Source of the DNA: an uncultured Bacteroidales bacterium
GTDB taxonomy: Bacteria > Bacteroidota > Bacteroidia > Bacteroidales > Muribaculaceae
Reading direction: 5' to 3'
DNA: 64,000 bases
NCBI GenBank assembly: GCA_902786725.1
Contig: CADADP010000002.1
Location: 1-64,000 of the forward strand
A program made the translations under genes and the position numbers. The notes beneath the pieces were generated by a model. The model was not told the DNA's origin. It did no database searches and saw only the letters and a list, made by a program, of their open reading frames with translations. This document shows positions 26,841-34,698 of the stretch, piece by piece. Position 1 is the first letter of the stretch; every line of letters begins with the position of its first letter.

Positions 26841-27398
26841 TTATTCTTCGCCCTCAGATATCACACGGCATGCGCCCATGTAGCGACGGCGATAATATGT
26901 CTCGTCCGACTGGCTCTCGGTAATACCCGTGCGGCACGCAGCGTGGATAAACTTAAAGGTGTTGTCCTCCTTGTTCACCTCAGTAACTATGCCCACGTGG
27001 CCTATACGGCGACCTATAGCACGACCGTTGAAAAACACCAAGTCGCCGGGCTGGAGTTCGCTGCGGCTCACTTTCTCGCCATCGTAGATCTGACCACCCG
27101 AGGTGCGATTAAGGTTGTAACCGAATTTCTTGAACACAAAACTTGTGAAGCCCGAGCAGTCGAAGCCTTTAGGCCCTGCTGCGCCCGAGCGATAACGCAC
27201 ACCGCGGAACTGGAAAGCGTAGTCGAGCATTTCCTTAATCTGGTCATGGCGTGTATTGTTAATGTTGGCCTGTTCCAACTGCTCCTTCACCGTACCGTGC
27301 TTGCGCGCGTTGAGCTGCTGCGCATCCGCAGTGCTCACCGTGGCCAAAACCACTCCGAGCAGCATCACAAACCTTAATATTTTCTGCATTTTCTTCAT
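26841..27398 (-). CDS. NlpC/P60 peptidoglycan hydrolase
   Basis: This 185-aa protein has a signal peptide (MKKMQKILRFVMLLGVVLAT, cleavage probably after TADA) and an NlpC/P60 cysteine peptidase domain. The nucleophile lies in FDCSGFTSFVF, the histidine in IGHVGIVTEV, and the polar third residue in FIHAA. Such enzymes cut the gamma-D-Glu-diaminopimelate bond of cell-wall stem peptides. The start at 27398 is chosen over an upstream methionine because it gives a clean signal peptide and agrees with the promoter at 27432-27463. It is short, with no SH3 or LysM targeting domain, and appears to be transcribed alone. Confidence 0.9.
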   Translation of the reverse strand: MKKMQKILRFVMLLGVVLATVSTADAQQLNARKHGTVKEQLEQANINNTRHDQIKEMLDYAFQFRGVRYRSGAAGPKGFDCSGFTSFVFKKFGYNLNRTSGGQIYDGEKVSRSELQPGDLVFFNGRAIGRRIGHVGIVTEVNKEDNTFKFIHAACRTGITESQSDETYYRRRYMGACRVISEGEE

Positions 27399-27431
27399 AT
27401 CATAACAAAAGGCTTTTTCAGCCTTGCTGTG

Positions 27432-27463
27432 CAAAGGTACTGCAATTTACGCGCGCACGCAAA
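27432..27463 (-). promoter_or_regulatory. Promoter of the NlpC/P60 gene
   Basis: On the minus strand TTTG (27460-27463), 20 bases, then TACCTTTG (27432-27439): a full match to the Bacteroidetes promoter. A small hairpin in the leader (AAGGC and GCCTT, 27410-27427) follows. Confidence 0.75.
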
Positions 27464-27623
27464 CATCCTAAACGTTTGTAAACATTTACTTTTGCAAACA
27501 TTTTAGCCCATTATATCCCTCAACCTAGTACTATCAGAGCCATAAACGCCTATTTAATTTCTTAAATTCTGTGACACAAAAATGAAAAAAATAACATTTT
27601 TTAAGACTTCATCAGCCGTTGTG

Positions 27624-27631
27624 TAACTTTG
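27624..27631 (+). promoter_or_regulatory. Possible plus-strand promoter for a short RNA
   Basis: TAACTTTG matches TAnnTTTG with a TTTT tract (27599-27602) 21 bases upstream. A transcript starting near 27638 would run into the 11-base hairpin at 27651-27692 and end there, a size of about 60 nt. A 31-codon frame begins at 27655 but has no recognisable features. Speculative. Confidence 0.3.
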
Positions 27632-27650
27632 CCCGTTGACCTTATCACAA

Positions 27651-27692
27651 AAAATGTGTGCCATAGTACACATACCCTACAGCACACATTTT
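27651..27692 (-). terminator. Terminator of the PD40 propeller gene
   Basis: A perfect 11-base stem (AAAATGTGTGC at 27651-27661 with 27682-27692) lies 38 bases beyond the stop codon. On the minus strand the second arm runs into six T residues. It could act on both strands. Confidence 0.7.
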
Positions 27693-27729
27693 ATATCTAA
27701 TCAGCGCATTTTGTTTGCTAAAAACGTGG

Positions 27730-28704
27730 TCACTCCTCAAGTTTGAAGCGCCAAATCTGATAATTACCCTTCTTGCTACCGCGGTCCGAAACAAAATAAA
27801 CAAATCCGTCTTTGCTCCAGTAGGGCTGACCGTCATAGGATTTATTGGTAGTAACCTGAACCAAGTTACTCCCATCCAAATCAATTATATATAAATCGGA
27901 ATCCTTTTTATCCTTCTTAAACGACTCAAATATTATTCGATTTCCATCCGGGCTCCAACTTGGGCTAAAAGCATAGCCTTTCTTGGCATCGGTTATCTGA
28001 ACCTGATTACCTCCATCCAAATCCATTGTCCAGATGCTACTACTCTTAGCGTCAGAAGAATATTTCACAAATGCTATCGATTTCCCATCGGGACTGAATT
28101 TGGGGCAATAGCCTCCTGTGAGGAGCACATTCTCGCCTGTGGTGAGATTTCGCAACCAAATCTCGCTGTGCTCCACCGCCACGGTTGAGCCTCCAAAGCC
28201 AAAGAGCGAACCTATTCCTCCTTTTTTATAAAACGTATATGACTGCCGGTCATACACTATATAAACACCGTCTGGACTAAAACACGGGTTGTTCTCAAAC
28301 GCGTCGGGCGTTTCGGTCACAGCCTGTAAAGTCTTACCCTTCAGATTATTCATCATAAACACATCACTCGTCATGCTTCCTTCGTTTTGGCAACGGAACG
28401 CTATCTTGTCGAGCTTCTCGCTATACGCGGGAGCAAAATTGGAATTCTTTCCACTTGTTTTCTGACTCATAGCAGAAGAGAACACATTATCTTTCTTATA
28501 AATATTATAATACTTCTTGTTCTCTCGCACCGCAAAGAACAGATTCAAGCCAAGTTCCCCTCCATGAGGATTAATACATGGCTCCTCATTATCAGTGATT
28601 TTAGTCAGTGTCATCAAGTTTTCTCCACCGGTCGAAATCTCAAAGTTCTTAGCGGATACGCCCATAATGACAAACATGAAGGTTAATAAAAGCAACTTTC
28701 TCAT
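27730..28704 (-). CDS. Secreted TolB-like PD40 beta-propeller protein
   Basis: This 324-aa protein has a signal peptide (MRKLLLLTFMFVIMGVSA) and several WD40-like PD40 blades, each with an F-SPDG-like turn: CFSPDGVYIVY, KFSPDGKSIAFV, SPSWSPDGNRIIFES and PYWSKDGFVYFVS. The blades resemble those of TolB and of the dipeptidyl-peptidase IV N-terminal domain. No hydrolase domain follows, so it is probably a binding or scaffold protein in the periplasm or on the surface. It has its own promoter and terminator and is not obviously cotranscribed with the leucine-rich-repeat gene upstream. Confidence 0.85.
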   Translation of the reverse strand: MRKLLLLTFMFVIMGVSAKNFEISTGGENLMTLTKITDNEEPCINPHGGELGLNLFFAVRENKKYYNIYKKDNVFSSAMSQKTSGKNSNFAPAYSEKLDKIAFRCQNEGSMTSDVFMMNNLKGKTLQAVTETPDAFENNPCFSPDGVYIVYDRQSYTFYKKGGIGSLFGFGGSTVAVEHSEIWLRNLTTGENVLLTGGYCPKFSPDGKSIAFVKYSSDAKSSSIWTMDLDGGNQVQITDAKKGYAFSPSWSPDGNRIIFESFKKDKKDSDLYIIDLDGSNLVQVTTNKSYDGQPYWSKDGFVYFVSDRGSKKGNYQIWRFKLEE

Positions 28705-28731
28705 TTTCGTATAGTTTTAGTTAATAATTGC

Positions 28732-28763
28732 CAAAGATAATAAAAAACTTATAATAATTCAAA
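28732..28763 (-). promoter_or_regulatory. Promoter of the PD40 propeller gene
   Basis: On the minus strand TTTG (28760-28763), 20 bases, TATCTTTG (28732-28739): a full match to the Bacteroidetes promoter. Confidence 0.75.
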
Positions 28764-28796
28764 TTTACAAAATTTTATTGGCACAATAGTCCATAT

Positions 28797-31700
28797 CTAC
28801 TTCACAAGCACTTTCACGCCGTTAACCAGATAGATACCGGGGACGACACCATCTATGACATGTTTCCCGGCCTGGAAAACCTCATTCCTAAGCACTGCTC
28901 CGCTCACGGTCACCACTTTCACTTCCACTGTGTCGTCGCTTTCAATCAGGATTGTGCCCTGGCCGCCACGCGCCCCGAAACCGTCAGCTGCCACTGTTTC
29001 CATCGCTGTGGGTAGCGACGGTGCCGTCCATGCCAGGTAATAAGTGCTGGTGCTCACGCCGTTGTCGTAGGTGTATTGCGCAGTGGGATTAGCCGCATCC
29101 AGAAGCACCACTGTACCACTCACGCTGTTCGGATCCAGAATATCACTCGCATCCGCGGGGTCAAAATCGGTGTTAACCTTGCGCCGGGCACTCGCTTTGC
29201 TACCATTGAACACCGCGGCATTGCCGGTCCATGCCGTCACTTTGCTGATGTCGAATCCCTCAGCGCTCAAGTCGGCACGCGGTGTGCCTTTCAGTACATC
29301 GGTGGCGGTGCGGTCGCTCAGGAAGGTATGCCCGGCTGCTTGCGCGGCGGTGGCGTCGGCCTGGAAGAAGTACACGTCGTAATTGGTCACCGTGCCTCCC
29401 TCATTCTTGCTCACCACATTATACTCGGCCGTAATCGTTCGGCCATTATCCTCATCGCTGATGTTGGCAGCGGTCAGCGATGTGCAACCGGAGAGGTCCA
29501 CACCATTAATGTGATTGTGGGCAAACTCCAGGTTGGTCAGCAACGTGTTCCCCGCAAGCCCCGTGAGCGAATAGAGATTGTTGTTCGAGGCATACACCTC
29601 GCGCAGTGAGGTGCTCGCGAACGCCAACTCGCTTATCTTGTTCTTGCCCGCTTCGCTCATCGACGTCGGTGCGGCCATATTGCTGCAGTCGAGATATTCC
29701 AGAGCCACATTGTTCTGCAGGTCCAACTCGGCCACATTGCACCGAGCCAGATTCAGATACTTAAGTGCTGCGTTGGAAGTCACATCCAGCTCGGGGAGTG
29801 TAGCGTTGTCGTAGATTTTTAGCGTTTCCAGATTCGTCATTCCGCTCACGTCCAGTTCCGCGTCGATATTGTCGTTCGACACCCACAGCTCTTTCAGAGC
29901 CGAGCAGCCGCTAAGACCGGTGATAAAGTCCGCACTACTCTCATACAGCACAGGGTCATCGTAGGCCCGTAGCGTTTCCAGCGAAACGCAACCGGTAACG
30001 TCCAGAGTTTCCAGATTATTGAGCCCGTGAGCGTTGAGTTGCAGCAGTTTGTCGCATCCCGACGCATCCAGCGTCACCAGGTTAGCGCAAGCTGTGACAT
30101 CGAGTGGCGTAGCCGTGTAGTTGCCACCTTGCAGCGGATTACCGCTCACATTCAGCGTCACCAGATTCACGCCATTAGCGGCATTAACGTTGTAGAGACC
30201 ACTCTCGCTAAAGTCGGCATAGCGTATCACGCTTGGATAACGGTCGGCTACCGGAACTCCGGTCGCTCCTCCCGAATACACTGTGCCACTCACGCCACGA
30301 TAGTAAAGCGTCTCATCATAAGTTCCCTCGGTGTTCAGTTTGTCGGTCAAGTGGTCGTAGATGGCCATACCGTTCGGAAAGCCCTTGTTACCGTAGCCCG
30401 GCCCCCTATAATCGGCCATAAAGTTACAATCGCCATACATCGCCACGCAGCTCACAGTGTCCAGATACGGGTAGCTGTTCAGTCCCATCGATTGCATGTT
30501 GTTGTGGTCGGCCTTAATCACCTTCAGTTTGTAGCACGGCTGGAACCACACGAAGTGGTGCTTGGTGGGGCCGTTGGCGGCGTCGGGCGAACCCGTTGTC
30601 ACGTAGTCGTCCCAGTTGCCTGTGCGGTCCCAACTCGGGCACATATAGATGCGCCCGGCAGCCGTATTGTGGATATTGGTGTAACTGAAGTCGAGATATT
30701 CCAGCTCGGTATTATAGTGCAGATCCAGGTGATAAATGCCCACTGTGTCACGCAAATCACACGGGCGGAAATCAAAGTAGCGCGTGTCGCCCTCGGCATC
30801 CACGACCTTGCGCGAGTCGCGTAGCGCGTTGCTATAGGCCACCGAAAGGCCCACGCTCTTCTTGCCGCTTGTAGCCGGATTACGCGACGAGTACTTCACT
30901 ATGGCCATTATTTTCTTCTGTATCATGGCCGCCTTCTCGGCCTCGGTGGTTGCCAGCGGACCCAGCATCTGGTTGTGGCTAACGTCCAGATACTTAAGCG
31001 CGGTGTTGCGCATAAGGTGCACCGAGTCGGCTATCTGGTTGTAACTCAGGTCCAGATATTTCAACGTAGTGAGGTCTTCAAGACTTGGCTTTCCGGTCAC
31101 ATAACTGGCAGGACGGTAGTTAACATCACCACTGCGGTCCACGTTGTAGTTGGAGTTGGTGAACGTGGTGAATGCGTTGTGCGACGCCTTGAGCGAGTCG
31201 AGCGGAACACCTTGCAGCGAGTGGTTCTGCCCTATCACCTCAAACGCGCTGTTGCTTATATCCATCACCCTGAGACTGCCCAGGCCTTTCACATACAGGC
31301 CGGCCTCGCTCTCGATGGCTCCCGCGGTGGCCGTGGTTCGAGTCAAGGCACTGTTACCGTGCAGTTCCAGCCGAGTCAGCCCGCTGTTGCCACTCAAGTC
31401 AAGCGACTCCAGACTGGTGTTGTTCTGTGCCTTAAAGGTGGTCATAGCCGTGCCTGTCACGGCGTTACTTATAGCCAGTCCTTTCAGTTGCGTGTTGCCG
31501 CTAAACTCATAGTTAGCCCCGAAGTTATTGTCTTGTACATAGAGGTAGCGCAGATTGGGATAAGTGCTCGCATTGGCTATATCCGATACCGAGCTATTGT
31601 TCAGTTTCAGCGTCACTATGGGGTTATTGGCTAATGCGTTGGCCGGGATTCCTGCGATGTTGTTGCTGCTCATATCCAGCCAACTGACGACACTTCCGCT

Positions 31701-34445
31701 AAGGTCGGGAAACGAGGAGAACTGATTGCTGCTAAGGTCCAGATGCGCAAGCGCTGAGCAGCCGGTCACGTCGATGTTGCTCAGTGAGTTACCACTGGCC
31801 GTGAGCGTGGTCATGCCGCTGTTGTTCTCCACCTCCAGGTCGGTGAGCGAAGCGTTGCCGGTCACGCTCAGCGATATGATGCCGGGGTTCTCTCCGATGC
31901 GTAGCGTTTCCAGCGCCGAGTATCCGTTTATTCCGCCACTGGGGATTGTGGCTATGCCACAATCGGTCACATCCAGCACTCTCAGCGTGGATTTGTGGCT
32001 CGAGAGGGCAGTGAGTTGTGTGCTGAGTACCAAGCCGGTGCAACCGTCGAGATAGAGTTCCTCGACCGATGCCGGCATGTCGGCGGCTTGGAAATGGGTC
32101 ATCGTGGTGGCCGTGTTGCCCGATGCCTTTATCCGTGTCAGCGAGGTGCAGTGGCTCAGGTCAAAGTTGTTGTAGGACGACGCTCCGCGAATGTTGCAGC
32201 CCGAAATGTCGATGTCTTCAAGCGCCGTGCTTTCGCTCAGATACACGCGCCCAACGCCCGACGTCAGGTTAGCGTCGGTGTTATAGCCGGCTGTACTGGT
32301 GATATTTGGGTTATCGCTCAGGTCCAGATGGGTCAGCGCGGTGAGTCCGCCCAGCATGATGGCGCTGAGGTTGGTGCCGCTTATGGTCAGGTCGGTAACG
32401 GCCGTGTTGCCTGTCAGGTCCAGTCCGGCAAGCGTTGTGTTACCGGTGAGGCTGTAAGTGGCAGGCAGAGCGTTGTTGCGCAGTTTCAGATACACTATCG
32501 ATGACGACAGCGCGCTCGGGTCGGGAACGGCAGTGAAGAGGTTGTCACTCAGGTTCAGCATATTCAGCGATGAGCACCCTGTAAGGTTCACCGTCGGCAA
32601 ATAGGTCATGGCGCTATAGCCCTGTCCGGTGAGTCCCAGCGTGGTCTGGGCTGTGTTGCCCGATATGTCGAGCGACGTCAGCGACGGGCAGGCATTCACC
32701 GTAAAGGCCGGCATCGACGCGTTGCCACCCACCTTTAGTGTCTCCAGCGCCGCGAAGCCGCTCAGCGTGTGCTCGGACGAGATGCGGTCGCTACTGATGT
32801 CCAGATAAGTCAGACTTGGGAAATTGGTGCCTGTGAAGGTGGGCATATTGTCGAGATACAGGTCACCACCGCTCATATCCAGATACTTCAGCCCTGTGGC
32901 ATACTGCAACGAGTTCATGTAGCGCAGCGATGTGTTCCCGCTCACTATGAGCGTATCGAGCGAGGCGCTGGTTTGGTTCCACACAAGTCCGTTGGCACTC
33001 AGCGCGGCGTTCGAGGCCTTGAACACGCGCAGATTTTGGTTGTTGCTCAGCGTAAAGTTCTTGGCGGTCCCGCTGTTGTTGCTGATATCGATATATTCCA
33101 GCGCGGCGTTGTTCCCGAAGCCTATACTGTTGGTGAGGCCGCAATTTCGCAGGCTCACGTAGCGCAGCCCGGTGGCGTAGCGTAGCGTTGACACGTTGCC
33201 CATACTGGGATTGTTGTCGGCAATCAGGGTGTCGAGTTGGGTGAGTGTGTTGAGTTTCAGAGCGTCAGCGCCATAAGCGTTACCGGTCACGTTCAGATAC
33301 TTAAGCCCCGTCTGCGCCTTAATTCCGTCGCTAAATCCGCCCATTGCCGAGTTGCCGCTCAGGTCCAGGCGTTCCAGTGTGGTCACGCCGTAGGTGCTCT
33401 GAATGCGCGTAAAGAAGCCTATATTGCAGTTGGCAAGGTACAATTCCTTGAGGTCCACGCCACTGGCCAGATTGATGTAACCGGTGGGATTGGATGAGTA
33501 AGTGCCGATAAATCCTCGCAGGGCACTGTTGCCGCTCAGGTCCAGCACTTCCAGACATGGATTGCTGCCCAGGTCCACGGTACTAAGGCTATTGTTTCGG
33601 GCCAGCAGTGTCTGCAGATTGGTGAAGTGTTCTATGCCGGCAAGGCTGGATATGCCATGGCCGCTAACGTCCAGATATGTGATGGTTTGAGGCGAGAACA
33701 CCGTGCCCTCGGCCACACCGGTCTGAGCCGTTATGGCGGCACGGAAATCGCTGTCGCTATAGCCGTTGGAAGCACTGAGCGCATGCACTTCGGCCTGACT
33801 GCCCTCGGTGTCGTAGTAGCCGTTGCGCACATACTCCAGATTGCCCGTCTGGCGACCATTGCCGTCATTGTTAAAGATGAGTTTGCTGATTCCGGTCCAC
33901 GACGACACGTCATACTTATACACTTTGAATCCGGCACCGTCTTGGCCCACGTAGGTCATGGCGTAGCCTGGCCAGCCGGTGGAGCCGAGTTGGCCTCCGC
34001 TACTGTTCAGAAAATGGATATGTGGGGTGTGGTCGCCCCAGTCGGGCGGATAGTTAAAGTAGATGCAACCCTCGGTGTTCCCCGTCAGGTCGGGCATCAC
34101 GCCAAACCACTTGGTGGCGCCGTCGTACATAAATCGCGCCACGCCACCAACTCCGGTCACGTTCAGAATGTCGTTGGTCTGTGTGCCGTTGCCGTCGTTA
34201 AAGATGATGTTAATCTTGCTATAGCCCGTCAGAGTCATGGTCCAGTAGCCGTCGGCATCTTTCTCGCTGTATTGGGTACCGGGCCAGCCGTCGCTTACCG
34301 GCGTGCCACTCTCGTTATAAGCATACAGATACGGAGCCTCTCCACCTTTCATAACCTTGATAGTGATATCGGCATTTACGCTAACGGCCACTGTGAGCAT
34401 CAGTAGTGCCACCAGTATCCTTAAATCTGTTTTCACATTTCCCAT
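28797..34445 (-). CDS. Giant secreted leucine-rich-repeat protein with starch-binding-type modules
   Basis: This 1882-aa protein has a signal peptide (residues 1-25, LRILVALLMLTVAVSVNA). Two modules like starch-binding module 26 follow: about 25-95 (WPGTQYSEKDADGYWTMTL, IIFNDGNGTQT) and about 105-215 (YFNYPPDWGDHTPHIHF, LIFNNDGNGRQTG). From about 235 to 1700 come dozens of irregular leucine-rich repeats of the form LxxLDLSxNxxL, many ending in NxxLT-like loops. A short Ala/Thr-rich region precedes the C-terminal module, which ends GVVPGIYLVNGVKVLVK, a pattern like type IX sorting tails in Bacteroidetes. The protein is therefore probably displayed or released at the cell surface, where it may bind glycans or host proteins. 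The function is inferred from parts. Several long reading frames on the other strand are shadows of the repeats. Confidence 0.88.
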   Translation of the reverse strand: MGNVKTDLRILVALLMLTVAVSVNADITIKVMKGGEAPYLYAYNESGTPVSDGWPGTQYSEKDADGYWTMTLTGYSKINIIFNDGNGTQTNDILNVTGVGGVARFMYDGATKWFGVMPDLTGNTEGCIYFNYPPDWGDHTPHIHFLNSSGGQLGSTGWPGYAMTYVGQDGAGFKVYKYDVSSWTGISKLIFNNDGNGRQTGNLEYVRNGYYDTEGSQAEVHALSASNGYSDSDFRAAITAQTGVAEGTVFSPQTITYLDVSGHGISSLAGIEHFTNLQTLLARNNSLSTVDLGSNPCLEVLDLSGNSALRGFIGTYSSNPTGYINLASGVDLKELYLANCNIGFFTRIQSTYGVTTLERLDLSGNSAMGGFSDGIKAQTGLKYLNVTGNAYGADALKLNTLTQLDTLIADNNPSMGNVSTLRYATGLRYVSLRNCGLTNSIGFGNNAALEYIDISNNSGTAKNFTLSNNQNLRVFKASNAALSANGLVWNQTSASLDTLIVSGNTSLRYMNSLQYATGLKYLDMSGGDLYLDNMPTFTGTNFPSLTYLDISSDRISSEHTLSGFAALETLKVGGNASMPAFTVNACPSLTSLDISGNTAQTTLGLTGQGYSAMTYLPTVNLTGCSSLNMLNLSDNLFTAVPDPSALSSSIVYLKLRNNALPATYSLTGNTTLAGLDLTGNTAVTDLTISGTNLSAIMLGGLTALTHLDLSDNPNITSTAGYNTDANLTSGVGRVYLSESTALEDIDISGCNIRGASSYNNFDLSHCTSLTRIKASGNTATTMTHFQAADMPASVEELYLDGCTGLVLSTQLTALSSHKSTLRVLDVTDCGIATIPSGGINGYSALETLRIGENPGIISLSVTGNASLTDLEVENNSGMTTLTASGNSLSNIDVTGCSALAHLDLSSNQFSSFPDLSGSVVSWLDMSSNNIAGIPANALANNPIVTLKLNNSSVSDIANASTYPNLRYLYVQDNNFGANYEFSGNTQLKGLAISNAVTGTAMTTFKAQNNTSLESLDLSGNSGLTRLELHGNSALTRTTATAGAIESEAGLYVKGLGSLRVMDISNSAFEVIGQNHSLQGVPLDSLKASHNAFTTFTNSNYNVDRSGDVNYRPASYVTGKPSLEDLTTLKYLDLSYNQIADSVHLMRNTALKYLDVSHNQMLGPLATTEAEKAAMIQKKIMAIVKYSSRNPATSGKKSVGLSVAYSNALRDSRKVVDAEGDTRYFDFRPCDLRDTVGIYHLDLHYNTELEYLDFSYTNIHNTAAGRIYMCPSWDRTGNWDDYVTTGSPDAANGPTKHHFVWFQPCYKLKVIKADHNNMQSMGLNSYPYLDTVSCVAMYGDCNFMADYRGPGYGNKGFPNGMAIYDHLTDKLNTEGTYDETLYYRGVSGTVYSGGATGVPVADRYPSVIRYADFSESGLYNVNAANGVNLVTLNVSGNPLQGGNYTATPLDVTACANLVTLDASGCDKLLQLNAHGLNNLETLDVTGCVSLETLRAYDDPVLYESSADFITGLSGCSALKELWVSNDNIDAELDVSGMTNLETLKIYDNATLPELDVTSNAALKYLNLARCNVAELDLQNNVALEYLDCSNMAAPTSMSEAGKNKISELAFASTSLREVYASNNNLYSLTGLAGNTLLTNLEFAHNHINGVDLSGCTSLTAANISDEDNGRTITAEYNVVSKNEGGTVTNYDVYFFQADATAAQAAGHTFLSDRTATDVLKGTPRADLSAEGFDISKVTAWTGNAAVFNGSKASARRKVNTDFDPADASDILDPNSVSGTVVLLDAANPTAQYTYDNGVSTSTYYLAWTAPSLPTAMETVAADGFGARGGQGTILIESDDTVEVKVVTVSGAVLRNEVFQAGKHVIDGVVPGIYLVNGVKVLVK

Positions 34446-34518
34446 ATCTTATCGATTTTGCGGTTTCTCAAAATAAAATCTCAGGTTACACACCTTCTAC
34501 ACCGAGGCGTGTTGACTG

Positions 34519-34526
34519 CAAATTTA
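34519..34526 (-). promoter_or_regulatory. -7 element for the leucine-rich-repeat gene
   Basis: The minus strand reads TAAATTTG, 74 bases before the start codon. No TTTG box is found at the usual distance. Confidence 0.45.
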
Positions 34527-34613
34527 CAAAAATCCTACATTATTAATAATAAATCGCATCATTTTTATCCAAAATCAATAATAATTTCAACCTATCGGCC
34601 ACAAATCACACCA

Positions 34614-34646
34614 AAAAACCGCACGCGATGTTCACGTGCGGTTTTT
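34614..34646 (-). terminator. Terminator of the 1211-aa secreted protein gene
   Basis: AAAACCGCACG (34615-34625) pairs perfectly with CGTGCGGTTTT (34635-34645), flanked by A- and T-runs, so it can stop transcription in either direction. It lies 53 bases after the stop codon of the 1211-aa gene. Confidence 0.8.
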
Positions 34647-34698
34647 GGGTTGGTTAAGCAGGGACTGAGCCCTCCTTAAGCGATATGTTTCGGCGCGA

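Noticed and set aside
30027..32504. Several plus-strand frames of 170-265 codons within the leucine-rich-repeat gene
   Set aside because: They repeat with the period of the leucine-rich repeats and have no recognisable protein features, so they are shadows of the repeated codons.
33200..33900. Repeated blocks suggestive of a CRISPR array or tandem DNA repeat
   Set aside because: The repeat is the imperfect leucine-rich-repeat coding pattern, with no constant direct repeats of 25-40 bases and no cas genes.
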